DNA from: Gammaproteobacteria bacterium
GTDB lineage: Bacteria > Pseudomonadota > Gammaproteobacteria > Pseudomonadales > Azotimanducaceae
Assembly: GCA_026706425.1 (NCBI GenBank)
Contig: JAPOYW010000113.1
Location: forward strand, 1-12,960
Direction of reading: 5' to 3'
DNA: 12,960 bases
Shown: in pieces, positions 6,430 through 12,960 of the stretch
How the letters are laid out: each line of letters starts with the position of its first letter
Numbering within the stretch: position 1 is the stretch's first letter
Program-made: the position numbers and the translations under genes
Notes under the pieces: model-generated
The model's database searches: none
What the model saw: the letters and a program-made list of their open reading frames with translations, nothing else
What the model was told of the DNA's origin: nothing

Positions 6430-8772
6430 GTGAAGGTTCTCTCGACCGCGACTGGCTCCACGGTCCTTGAAGCGCTCGTAGAATTCCTGGCGGGCGCCGA
6501 GCGCCATAGTCCAAACGATGCCGTTGCACCTGCGGCAATACTGTGGACGGATCGCGACGCCCAGTGGCGGTCGCTCATGCCACGACTCCGATCGAGGCTC
6601 CCGCAACTCCTGAGCTTTGGGGACTACGCGCTGGCGGATCGAACAGGGCCGGCGATCTGGCTGCGAAGCGTGGTGGAGCGGGCATTGCCGGAGAACGGCT
6701 TGCCCGAAGCTCCGACGCCGATCATTTACCTCCCGGGCATCAGCCGGCAGGCGCTGCGTCCGGTCGACGAGTGCCCGGACATTCTGAAGCCTTTGGTGGA
6801 ACTGCAGTACCGGGGGACATGCTGGACGCAGAAGAACGGCAGGGACTGGACGGTGGAGGCGTTCCTAGTCTCGTCGGACGGGGGTCTTGCCCTCGACGTC
6901 GCGCGGGACGAGGCCACCCGAGCGGCGATGCTGGGAGCGATCGGCGAAGTGGCGGACACGCCCGTCCATAGGCTCCGAGGCAAACGCCTGGAGCGGGAGT
7001 ATTTCGACCGGCTACTCTTGGAGGACCTGCCACGCGATCTATTGCGGTGGATGAACGATCCATCCGGCACGGAGGTGCGCTGGAAACCGGGCCGATGCGC
7101 GGCGTTTCGATCCCGTTGCCGCGAAGAACTGGAATTCAACCCGGACAAGGACGGAGAACTGGTCGCCGCCGAGCGGCTTGGGAGGCGATTGGGCCCCTGG
7201 GAGTCGATCTGGTCCCGGTTTGCGGAGTCGCCGGCGTCGTACCCGCAGGTGGTCGGCCTTCTCCGCAGGGCGAAACCCGCTGATCTCGTCGAGGATCAGT
7301 CGTCTTCGTGGCCGCAAAACAACGAGGAGCAGGAGGACGCGCTTCGCGAGAGTCTGGCCGGTCTCGGGGCGAAGCCTCCGACCGAGGCGGCGACCGCAAT
7401 CCGAGAGCTTGAGGATGTCCACAGCGCAAGACGGACCTGGGTCTGGGCGAAAGGGGGGCACGCTCCCCTTGCCCATGCATTGGGTCACCTCAGCCGCTTG
7501 GTCCGCGCCGCATCCACCAACCTGGGCGGGGCGTCGCTAGACGACCTAGGGGACCAGTACGCGACCAGCGCCTACGAGGTCGACGACGCGGCGATTGCCG
7601 CAATTGCGGCTGTCAAACGCACTGCGGATTTCGATGCCGTCAGCGCAGCGCTGGACGCGGTCTACCGACCGTGGCTCGAGCAAGCCGCGCGGCAGCTTCA
7701 AGCGATTGCGGAGCAGAACCCGCTGCCGTGTGCTAGCGATACAGACCCCGCCGAGCTCGTGATGGACGCCGGCGGTGTCATGCTGTTCGCCGACGGCTTG
7801 CGATTCGACGTGTCGCAACGCCTCGTCGCCGAGATGCGCAACAAGGGCTTGCGCCCGTCCTTGTCGTGGCGGTGGGCCGGCCTGCCATCCGTCACGGCGA
7901 CGGGCAAGCCTGCCGTGTCGCCGGTCGCGAGCGCTCTTGCCGGCAGATCGCCCGGCGAAGGCTTCTCCCCGGTGACGGCGGAGGGCGGACAGGCGCTGAC
8001 GACGGATCGATTCCGCAAGCTGCTGGCGTCCGTAGGCTGCGAGTTCCTTTCCCCGGGCGAGACCGGCGACCCAAGCGGTCGGGGCTGGACCGAGGACGGA
8101 AGCCTCGACAAGCGCGGCCACGATCTGGAGGGCCGACTGGCGGCGCGGGTCGACCCCGACGTCGAACTCCTGCTAGAGCGCGTCGAGTCCCTGCTGGCGG
8201 CCGGCTGGCGCGAGGTCCGCATCGTGACGGACCATGGCTGGTTGTGGCTGCCCGGTGGTCTACCCAAAGTGGAACTCCCGCACTACCTTGCCGAGAGCCG
8301 ATGGGCGCGGTGTGCGGCGATCAAGGGGAATGCCAGCGTCGAGGTTCCCACGAGCCCCTGGTTCTGGAACATTGAGGAACAGGTGGCGCTCGCGCCGGGG
8401 ATCGCGTGCTTCACGGCGGGACACCAGTACGCCCACGGCGGCTTGAGTCCGCAGGAGAGCATCGTGCCCGTGATTACCGTTACTGCAAGTCCGGCGACTG
8501 GCCCCGCCGTGGCAATCGAAAACATCTCATGGGTTGGATTGCGCTGCCGCGTGCACGTTCAGGGCGATGTCGCCCCGATTCGGGTTCAGTTGCGAACTAA
8601 GGTGAACGACGCCGCATCCGCATTGAGCCAAGCACGGGAAGTCGACTCGAACGGGGATGCGAGTCTGCTCGTCGAAGACGAGGACCTGGAAGGCACGTCC
8701 GCAGTTATCGTTGCTCTGGACATAGACGGGCGACCGGTCGCACAGACGGCGACGACCATAGGTGGCCAATGA
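6430..8772 (+). CDS. pglZ: BREX system phosphatase-like protein PglZ
   Basis: PglZ is the alkaline-phosphatase-superfamily core protein of BREX phage defence; its biochemical target is unsettled. The product is 780 residues from a GTG start at 6430, which follows GGAGGGGAG; an upstream in-frame ATG (6397) would add 11 residues but has no ribosome site and overlaps the preceding gene. Numbered from the GTG, the phosphatase core begins at VMLFADGLRFD (about 450-460, metal-binding D455), continues with the LPSVTATGKPAVSP block (about 485-498), VRIVTDHGW (596-604, metal-binding D601 and H602) and AHGGLSPQESIVP (668-680, H669). The N-terminal 440 residues are helical and less conserved. The TVTATxKPAVSP wording resembles what I recall as the type B branch of PglZ, but I cannot confirm the subtype. 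It overlaps brxL by ATGA, implying translational coupling. Confidence 0.92.
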   Translation: MKVLSTATGSTVLEALVEFLAGAERHSPNDAVAPAAILWTDRDAQWRSLMPRLRSRLPQLLSFGDYALADRTGPAIWLRSVVERALPENGLPEAPTPIIYLPGISRQALRPVDECPDILKPLVELQYRGTCWTQKNGRDWTVEAFLVSSDGGLALDVARDEATRAAMLGAIGEVADTPVHRLRGKRLEREYFDRLLLEDLPRDLLRWMNDPSGTEVRWKPGRCAAFRSRCREELEFNPDKDGELVAAERLGRRLGPWESIWSRFAESPASYPQVVGLLRRAKPADLVEDQSSSWPQNNEEQEDALRESLAGLGAKPPTEAATAIRELEDVHSARRTWVWAKGGHAPLAHALGHLSRLVRAASTNLGGASLDDLGDQYATSAYEVDDAAIAAIAAVKRTADFDAVSAALDAVYRPWLEQAARQLQAIAEQNPLPCASDTDPAELVMDAGGVMLFADGLRFDVSQRLVAEMRNKGLRPSLSWRWAGLPSVTATGKPAVSPVASALAGRSPGEGFSPVTAEGGQALTTDRFRKLLASVGCEFLSPGETGDPSGRGWTEDGSLDKRGHDLEGRLAARVDPDVELLLERVESLLAAGWREVRIVTDHGWLWLPGGLPKVELPHYLAESRWARCAAIKGNASVEVPTSPWFWNIEEQVALAPGIACFTAGHQYAHGGLSPQESIVPVITVTASPATGPAVAIENISWVGLRCRVHVQGDVAPIRVQLRTKVNDAASALSQAREVDSNGDASLLVEDEDLEGTSAVIVALDIDGRPVAQTATTIGGQ

Positions 8773-10823
8773 CGACGGTACTCGACGATCTCGATCAGCG
8801 CGCGGCAGCGGCGTTCGAAGGCTATCTCGTCCGCAAGGATCTGGTCCGCAAATACAGCCAGCAGTATCCGGTGCCGACCTACGTGGTGGAGTTCCTCTTG
8901 GGAAGGTACTGCGCCAGCACCGACGAGCGCGAGATCGAGGAGGGGCTGGCCGTCGTCGAACGGCAGCTCGCGGATCGCACGGTACGGACGGGCGAGGAAG
9001 AGCTGTTCAAGGCGCGGGCCCGCGAGAGAGGCTCGGTGAAGCTCATTGACATCGTCCGCGCCCGACTCGACGCCAAGACCGACTCGTTCGTTGCGGAGCT
9101 TCCCAGCGTTGCATTGCGGCAAGTTCGGATCGACGACGGCCTGGTCAAGCAGCACGAACGGATGCTCACCGACGGGTTCTACGCCGAGGTGACGCTCGGC
9201 TACGACGCCACCATCGCACAGGAGCAAGGGGGACGACCGTTCGCCATCGACAGCTTAAGGGCCATCCAGCTCTCGCAGGCCGATGTGCTGGATGTGTTTC
9301 GACGCGCCCGGCGCGAGTTCACCACGGGAGACTGGCAGCGGCTGCTGCTGCGCAGCGTCGGTTTGGAACCGGAGGGCCTGGCCGACCGTGCGCCGATGGT
9401 GGGCCTCGTGCGCATGGTCCCGTTCGTCGAGCGCAACTACAACATGGTGGAGCTCGGGCCCCGGGGCACCGGCAAGAGCCATCTGTTCCAGCAGATCTCC
9501 CCGTACGCGCACCTGATTTCGGGCGGCAAGGCCACCGTTGCCAAGATGTTCGTCAACAACGCGAACGGCCAGCGAGGCTTGGTGTGTCAATACGACGTCG
9601 TCTGCTTCGACGAGATTTCGGGGGTCTCGTTCGACCAGAAGGATGGCGTGAACATCCTGAAAGGCTACATGGAGTCCGGCGAGTTCTCCCGGGGAAAAGA
9701 GAGCATACGTGCACAGGGCGGGATCGTCATGGTCGGCAATCTGGACGTCGAAGTCGAGCATCAGCAGCGTGTCGGACACCTTCTCAGCCCGCTGCCGCCG
9801 CAGATGCGCGACGACACCGCCTTCATGGACCGCATTCACGCCTATGTTCCAGGCTGGGACTTCCCGAAGCTCGATCCGTCCGAGCACTTCACAAACCACT
9901 TCGGACTGGTGAGCGACTTCCTCTCCGAATGTTGGAGCGCCCTCCGGTCGGGCAGCCGGATTCCGGTACTCCAAGGCCGGGTCAACTACGGCGGCGCGCT
10001 GAGCGGTCGCGACATCACCGCCGTCAACAAAACGGTGAGCGGACTGTTGAAGCTGCTCTACCCCGACCCTGAGATGCCGGTCCCCGACGAGGAGTTGGAG
10101 GAGATGACGCGGATTGCCCTGGAGGTCAGGCGGCGGGTCAAGGAGCAGCAGAAGCGCGTATTCCGCAGCGAGTTCCGCAACACGCACTTCAGCTACGCCA
10201 TGGGCGAAGAAGGCATCGAGAAGTTCGTGGCGACCCCTGAACTGCACAGCGACGAAGCCATCGAGCACGACCCGCTGCCGCCGGGCCAGGTGTGGGGCAT
10301 AAGCCCGGGCAGCCTCGAGACAGGTCCGAGCCTGTACCGCATCGAAGTGACCGTTGGTCGAGGAGCCGGGGTGAAGATACTCAATGCGCCCGTCCCGCCC
10401 GGGTTCCGCGAGAGCGTTCGTTATGCGGAGCAGAATCTCTATACGCGCGGCAGAGCGCTAGTGGGTGACCGCGACCCCAGAGAGCACGAGTTCTCCGTGC
10501 AGTTGAGGGCGATGGACAACGAGCGCACCGGTGGCTCGCTGGGCGTCCCCGCCTTGATGGCCCTGTGCAGCGGCCTGCTTGAGAAGAGCACGCGGGGCGG
10601 TCTGATCGTGGTCGGGGCACTCAATCTCGGCGGTTCCACCGAACCGTTGGCGAACGCCGTCGGTGTCGTGGAGGCGGCGGTCGAGAAAGCCGCCGACACG
10701 GTGCTGATCCCTGTTTCGGCACGCAAGCAACTCTTCGACCTGTCGGATGACATGGCGACGCGCATCAACGTGCAGTTCTATTCCGACACCACGGACGCGC
10801 TGTTGAAGGCGCTGCTCGTGTAG
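8769..10823 (+). CDS. brxL: BREX Lon-like AAA+ protein BrxL
   Basis: BrxL is an AAA+ ATPase of BREX types 1 and 4; a studied homologue forms DNA-binding rings related to MCM helicases. The 684 residues match the usual length of about 690. The N-terminal domain (1-210) is followed by the AAA+ core: Walker A GPRGTGKS at 230-237, VAKMFVNNANGQRGL (257-271), Walker B VVCFDE (277-282) and the sensor-1-like VGNLD (322-326). A Lon-like C-terminal domain spans about 520-684. Serine 590 in GGSLG aligns with the Lon catalytic serine region, but no lysine is found where Lon has GGLKEK; this segment reads LANAVGVVEAA (627-637). That agrees with my recollection that Lon catalytic residues are not conserved in one Lon-related branch of this family. 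The ATG at 8769 overlaps the pglZ stop. No BrxC, BrxP or PglX gene is in the window. Confidence 0.94.
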   Translation: MTTVLDDLDQRAAAAFEGYLVRKDLVRKYSQQYPVPTYVVEFLLGRYCASTDEREIEEGLAVVERQLADRTVRTGEEELFKARARERGSVKLIDIVRARLDAKTDSFVAELPSVALRQVRIDDGLVKQHERMLTDGFYAEVTLGYDATIAQEQGGRPFAIDSLRAIQLSQADVLDVFRRARREFTTGDWQRLLLRSVGLEPEGLADRAPMVGLVRMVPFVERNYNMVELGPRGTGKSHLFQQISPYAHLISGGKATVAKMFVNNANGQRGLVCQYDVVCFDEISGVSFDQKDGVNILKGYMESGEFSRGKESIRAQGGIVMVGNLDVEVEHQQRVGHLLSPLPPQMRDDTAFMDRIHAYVPGWDFPKLDPSEHFTNHFGLVSDFLSECWSALRSGSRIPVLQGRVNYGGALSGRDITAVNKTVSGLLKLLYPDPEMPVPDEELEEMTRIALEVRRRVKEQQKRVFRSEFRNTHFSYAMGEEGIEKFVATPELHSDEAIEHDPLPPGQVWGISPGSLETGPSLYRIEVTVGRGAGVKILNAPVPPGFRESVRYAEQNLYTRGRALVGDRDPREHEFSVQLRAMDNERTGGSLGVPALMALCSGLLEKSTRGGLIVVGALNLGGSTEPLANAVGVVEAAVEKAADTVLIPVSARKQLFDLSDDMATRINVQFYSDTTDALLKALLV

Positions 10824-10859
10824 CCGCGCGGTCAGGGCGCTACCGTCCTCGACTGTGCA

Positions 10860-10870
10860 AACACTGTGTT
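10860..10870. promoter_or_regulatory. Short palindrome upstream of the pRiA4b ORF-3-like gene
   Basis: AACACTGTGTT is an 11-base palindrome centred on one base, 18 bases before the start codon and close to the ribosome-binding site. It could be an operator half or chance. No promoter boxes are convincing next to it. Confidence 0.25.
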
Positions 10871-10888
10871 GTTGACTGAGGAGAATAC

Positions 10889-11470
10889 ATGCCGCGATAC
10901 CTGGAATTCGAAGTGACACTGCGGGGAATCGAGCCGCGCATTTGGCGGCGGTTCCAGATTGCCGACGATGCCACGTTCGGCGATCTCCACCGGGCCATAC
11001 GGGACAGCTTCGGCTGGGACGGCGGCCACCTCTGGGAGTTTCGGGCCAGCCGCCAGCGTCCCATCGCGGGGTTCGCAGACGACTTCCTGGAGGGATTGGA
11101 CGAACCCACACCGGATGCCGAGGAGGTGCAACTCGCCAGCTACTTCCCCGCATCCCGGTCGTGTGTCTACGTCTACGACTTCGGTGATGACTGGACTCAC
11201 GAGGTCAAGCTCAAGCCACGCGTGTCATCCCCCGACCGTTTCCACCGGCGACTCCTCGCGGGAAGGCGGGCATGTCCTCCGGAAGACTGCGGCGGCGTGC
11301 CCGGCTACTACCGGTTCGTGTCGGTCGTCGAGACGGGCGTCGACCCATGGGACGAAGACGTGGCGGATCTGAAGGAGTGGCTCGGCGAATGGGATCCGTC
11401 CGCGTTCGACCTGCAGGGGGAGAAACGCGCCTTCGACACGGACAAGCGGGTTCGAGCAGGGTTTCCGTGA
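10889..11470 (+). CDS. Plasmid pRiA4b ORF-3 family protein
   Basis: This is a 193-residue protein of the PF07929 family, sometimes labelled as an IS1096 passenger TnpR-like protein; its molecular function is not known. Family signatures are clear: LEFEVTLRGIEPRIWRRF at the N-terminus (residues 5-22), LHRAIRDSFGWDGGHLWEF (33-51), YVYDFGDDWTHEV (94-106) and CPPEDCGGVPGYY (129-141). It appears full-length and intact. The ATG at 10889 has TGAGGAG seven bases upstream. It starts 65 bases after brxL on the same strand and could be read from the brxL transcript. The family is often seen on plasmids and in islands, which fits an accessory region. No transposase or terminal repeats were seen, so the IS label is not supported here. 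Confidence 0.9.
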   Translation: MPRYLEFEVTLRGIEPRIWRRFQIADDATFGDLHRAIRDSFGWDGGHLWEFRASRQRPIAGFADDFLEGLDEPTPDAEEVQLASYFPASRSCVYVYDFGDDWTHEVKLKPRVSSPDRFHRRLLAGRRACPPEDCGGVPGYYRFVSVVETGVDPWDEDVADLKEWLGEWDPSAFDLQGEKRAFDTDKRVRAGFP

Positions 11471-11492
11471 ACAGCCTGACACGCGGTCCATG

Positions 11493-11547
11493 CGGCGACA
11501 GGTGACGGCGGAAATCTACGTGAACAGGCCGAAAGCGCCTATCGCCG
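11493..11547 (+). other. Imperfect long-loop inverted repeat after the pRiA4b ORF-3-like gene
   Basis: CGGCGACAGG (11493-11502) can pair with CCTATCGCCG (11538-11547); nine of ten positions match and the tenth is a G-T wobble. The loop is 35 bases. It starts 22 bases after the stop codon and might act at the transcript end, but there is no T-run. The rest of the 11471-11650 spacer shows no gene. Confidence 0.25.
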
Positions 11548-11649
11548 GAAGTCGCCTAGCAAGTCCCCAGGGCGACGAGCGAACCGATTGCATCACGGTG
11601 AGCACACCGCTCTAGGTGGAGTCTCCTGCATTCTAAGCCCTGATTTAGC

Positions 11650-11678
11650 GTGATCTTCGCGTTTCTCATGTCTATAAT
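11650..11678 (+). promoter_or_regulatory. Promoter of the AAA15/RloA-like ATPase gene
   Basis: A perfect TATAAT -10 box lies at 11673-11678, in a locally AT-richer stretch. The -35 region 17 bases upstream is poor (GTGATC at 11650-11655, three of six matches). Transcription would start at about 11685, giving a leader of roughly 22 bases. This suggests the ATPase gene is expressed independently of the pglZ-brxL transcript. Confidence 0.55.
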
Positions 11679-11706
11679 GCACCCCATACACCGTTAGATC
11701 GGGACC

Positions 11707-12960
11707 ATGATGTTGTTGCGTTTCGCGGTATCGAACCACTTGTCGATTCGGGAACGCCAAGAGCTTTCCTTGGTTACGTCACCCCTCAAGGATCAGGAGG
11801 ACGGCCTGATCCGTTGCCCGCCGTCGCCAAGCGGCTCGGTACTGCCAGCCATCGTCATCTACGGCGCGAACGCCTCGGGCAAAAGCAACATCGTGGACGC
11901 GATCAGCGCCATGCGAAACACCGTCATGCTTTCCCACGCGCAGGGTCGGCCAGGTGGGGGAGTACCATACATCCAGCCTTTTCGCCTAGACGATGAGGGG
12001 GTTTCAACACCCTCTAGTTTCGAGATCGACTTCGTACTGAACGAGGTCCGCCATCACTACGGCTTCGAAGCCACGGCGAACGAGTTCATCGCCGAGTGGC
12101 TATTGGACTATCCGATGGGGCGGGTGCGAACTCTGTTCGAACGCGATGGCGACCAATTCCGATTCGGACGTGGTCTGAAGGGCCGCAACCGCATCATCGC
12201 GGATCTCACGCGGCCCAACAGCCTGTTCCTTTCGGCAGCGGCGCAGAACGACCACGAGACGTTGACCTCTGTGTTCTCCTACTTTGCCAATATGAACGGC
12301 GTGTCGGGATGGTCCGTGTCAGGCCGATTCGCATCGGAGGTTCTCGCTGACGAAGAGCTCGACCAACGCGTCCTGGACTTTCTCGCCCAGGCGGACACCG
12401 GAGTCGTGGGCTATCGCCGACGCGAGGAAGAACTGTCCGAAGGCGAGCGTGAACTGATGTCCAAGCTGGCAGAACTGGGCGTCAGGACGCCTCCGGAAAG
12501 GATGTCTCTGATCGAGCTCGCGCATCGTGGTGCCGCTGGAGACGTGTATCTCGAGTTGGAACACGAGAGCGCCGGAACGCGCCGACTCCTGGTGTTGCTC
12601 GCTCAGGTGTTCGAGGCGCTTGACTCAGGCGGCCTCCTCGTCGTCGACGAACTCGACGTCAGCTTGCACACCGAAGCCCCGCAGGCGTTGTTGGATGTCT
12701 TCTGTTCCCGAGACACCAATCCTAGTGGTGCCCAGCTCATCGCCACCGTCCATGACACCAACCTCCTTGCTGCGCCTTGCTTGCGTCGTGACCAGGTGTG
12801 GTTTGCCGAGAAACGGCGCGACGGCGCGACGGAATCCTATCCGCTCTCGGACATCCGAACCCGGAAGGGGGACAATCTTGAACGTGGCTACCTCCAGAAG
12901 CGTTATGGCGCAACCCCTAGGCGCCCACTTTCAAGAGCGTTCACCCACGATGAGGCGACC
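11707..12960 (+). CDS. AAA15-family ATPase (RloA/AbiLii-like, COG1106 type), C-terminus beyond right edge
   Basis: This reading frame is open for 418 codons to the window edge without a stop. The N-terminus MMLLRFAVSNHLSIRERQELSLV is typical of ABC/SMC-like AAA15 ATPases. Visible motifs are Walker A GANASGKS (residues 53-60), a signature-like ESAGTRRLL (287-295), Walker B LLVVDELD (310-317), the H-loop TVHDTNLL (347-354) and the characteristic end block DNLERGYLQKRYGA (389-402). Since the last block usually lies near the C-terminus, the protein is nearly complete. Start may be the first or second ATG (11707 or 11710); GGGA at 11701-11704 is better spaced for the second. Relatives often act in phage defence with an RloB-type partner gene downstream, which would lie outside this window. 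No nuclease domain is visible in the part seen. Confidence 0.88.
   Translation, partial: MMLLRFAVSNHLSIRERQELSLVTSPLKDQEDGLIRCPPSPSGSVLPAIVIYGANASGKSNIVDAISAMRNTVMLSHAQGRPGGGVPYIQPFRLDDEGVSTPSSFEIDFVLNEVRHHYGFEATANEFIAEWLLDYPMGRVRTLFERDGDQFRFGRGLKGRNRIIADLTRPNSLFLSAAAQNDHETLTSVFSYFANMNGVSGWSVSGRFASEVLADEELDQRVLDFLAQADTGVVGYRRREEELSEGERELMSKLAELGVRTPPERMSLIELAHRGAAGDVYLELEHESAGTRRLLVLLAQVFEALDSGGLLVVDELDVSLHTEAPQALLDVFCSRDTNPSGAQLIATVHDTNLLAAPCLRRDQVWFAEKRRDGATESYPLSDIRTRKGDNLERGYLQKRYGATPRRPLSRAFTHDEAT

Noticed and set aside
8586..10268. Long minus-strand open frames antisense to pglZ and brxL (213 and 337 codons)
   Set aside because: They mirror codon positions of strongly recognised genes, show no family motifs and have no ribosome sites or promoter.
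10889..11470. Transposon passenger / insertion sequence
   Set aside because: The family name suggests IS1096, but no transposase, terminal inverted repeats or target duplication were found around it.

Overview
The window is GC-rich bacterial DNA with tightly packed genes. Several features point to a proteobacterium: a small DUF6356 membrane protein, a YajQ protein, a PduO-type cobalamin adenosyltransferase and a groESL operon under a CIRCE operator. I lean towards Alphaproteobacteria because CIRCE and DUF6356 are common there, but no phylogenetic marker in the window settles it. No rRNA, tRNA, CRISPR array or recognisable transposase gene was seen.

Region 1 (1-1068, minus strand) is the heat-shock operon. 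It holds groES, then groEL running off the left edge, with a sigma-70-like promoter and a perfect CIRCE operator upstream. Region 2 (about 1160-2631, minus strand) has an inverted pair of REP-like hairpins, a DUF6356 membrane protein and an ADP-ribosylglycohydrolase. The 297 bases between groES and the DUF6356 gene hold the groESL control region and the hairpin pair, and I see no gene there. Region 3 (2711-4431, plus strand) is a divergently transcribed type I sulfatase whose stop codon overlaps the TTG start of an alkyltransferase-like (ATL) DNA-damage protein. Region 4 (4432-6066) has a third copy of the hairpin family, yajQ on the minus strand, then the cobalamin adenosyltransferase and a LysM/transmembrane protein on the plus strand.

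Region 5 (about 6039-12960, plus strand) looks like an accessory or defence region. It opens with the C-terminal end of a RecG-like/HATPase_c_4 ATP-binding protein that has lost its N-terminus. Seven bases later comes pglZ, overlapping brxL by ATGA; these are the last two genes of BREX phage-defence operons. None of brxA, brxB, brxC, brxP or pglX lies in the window, and housekeeping-type genes lie directly upstream. The locus is therefore either the stump of a BREX operon after a deletion or a reduced pglZ-brxL system. A pRiA4b ORF-3-like protein and an AAA15/RloA-type ATPase with its own promoter follow; the ATPase runs off the right edge without a stop.

The most interesting item is the pglZ-brxL pair with its truncated upstream neighbour. 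Next are the hairpin family with compensatory base changes, a sulfatase lacking a normally conserved lysine, and a Lon-like domain in BrxL with no visible catalytic lysine.
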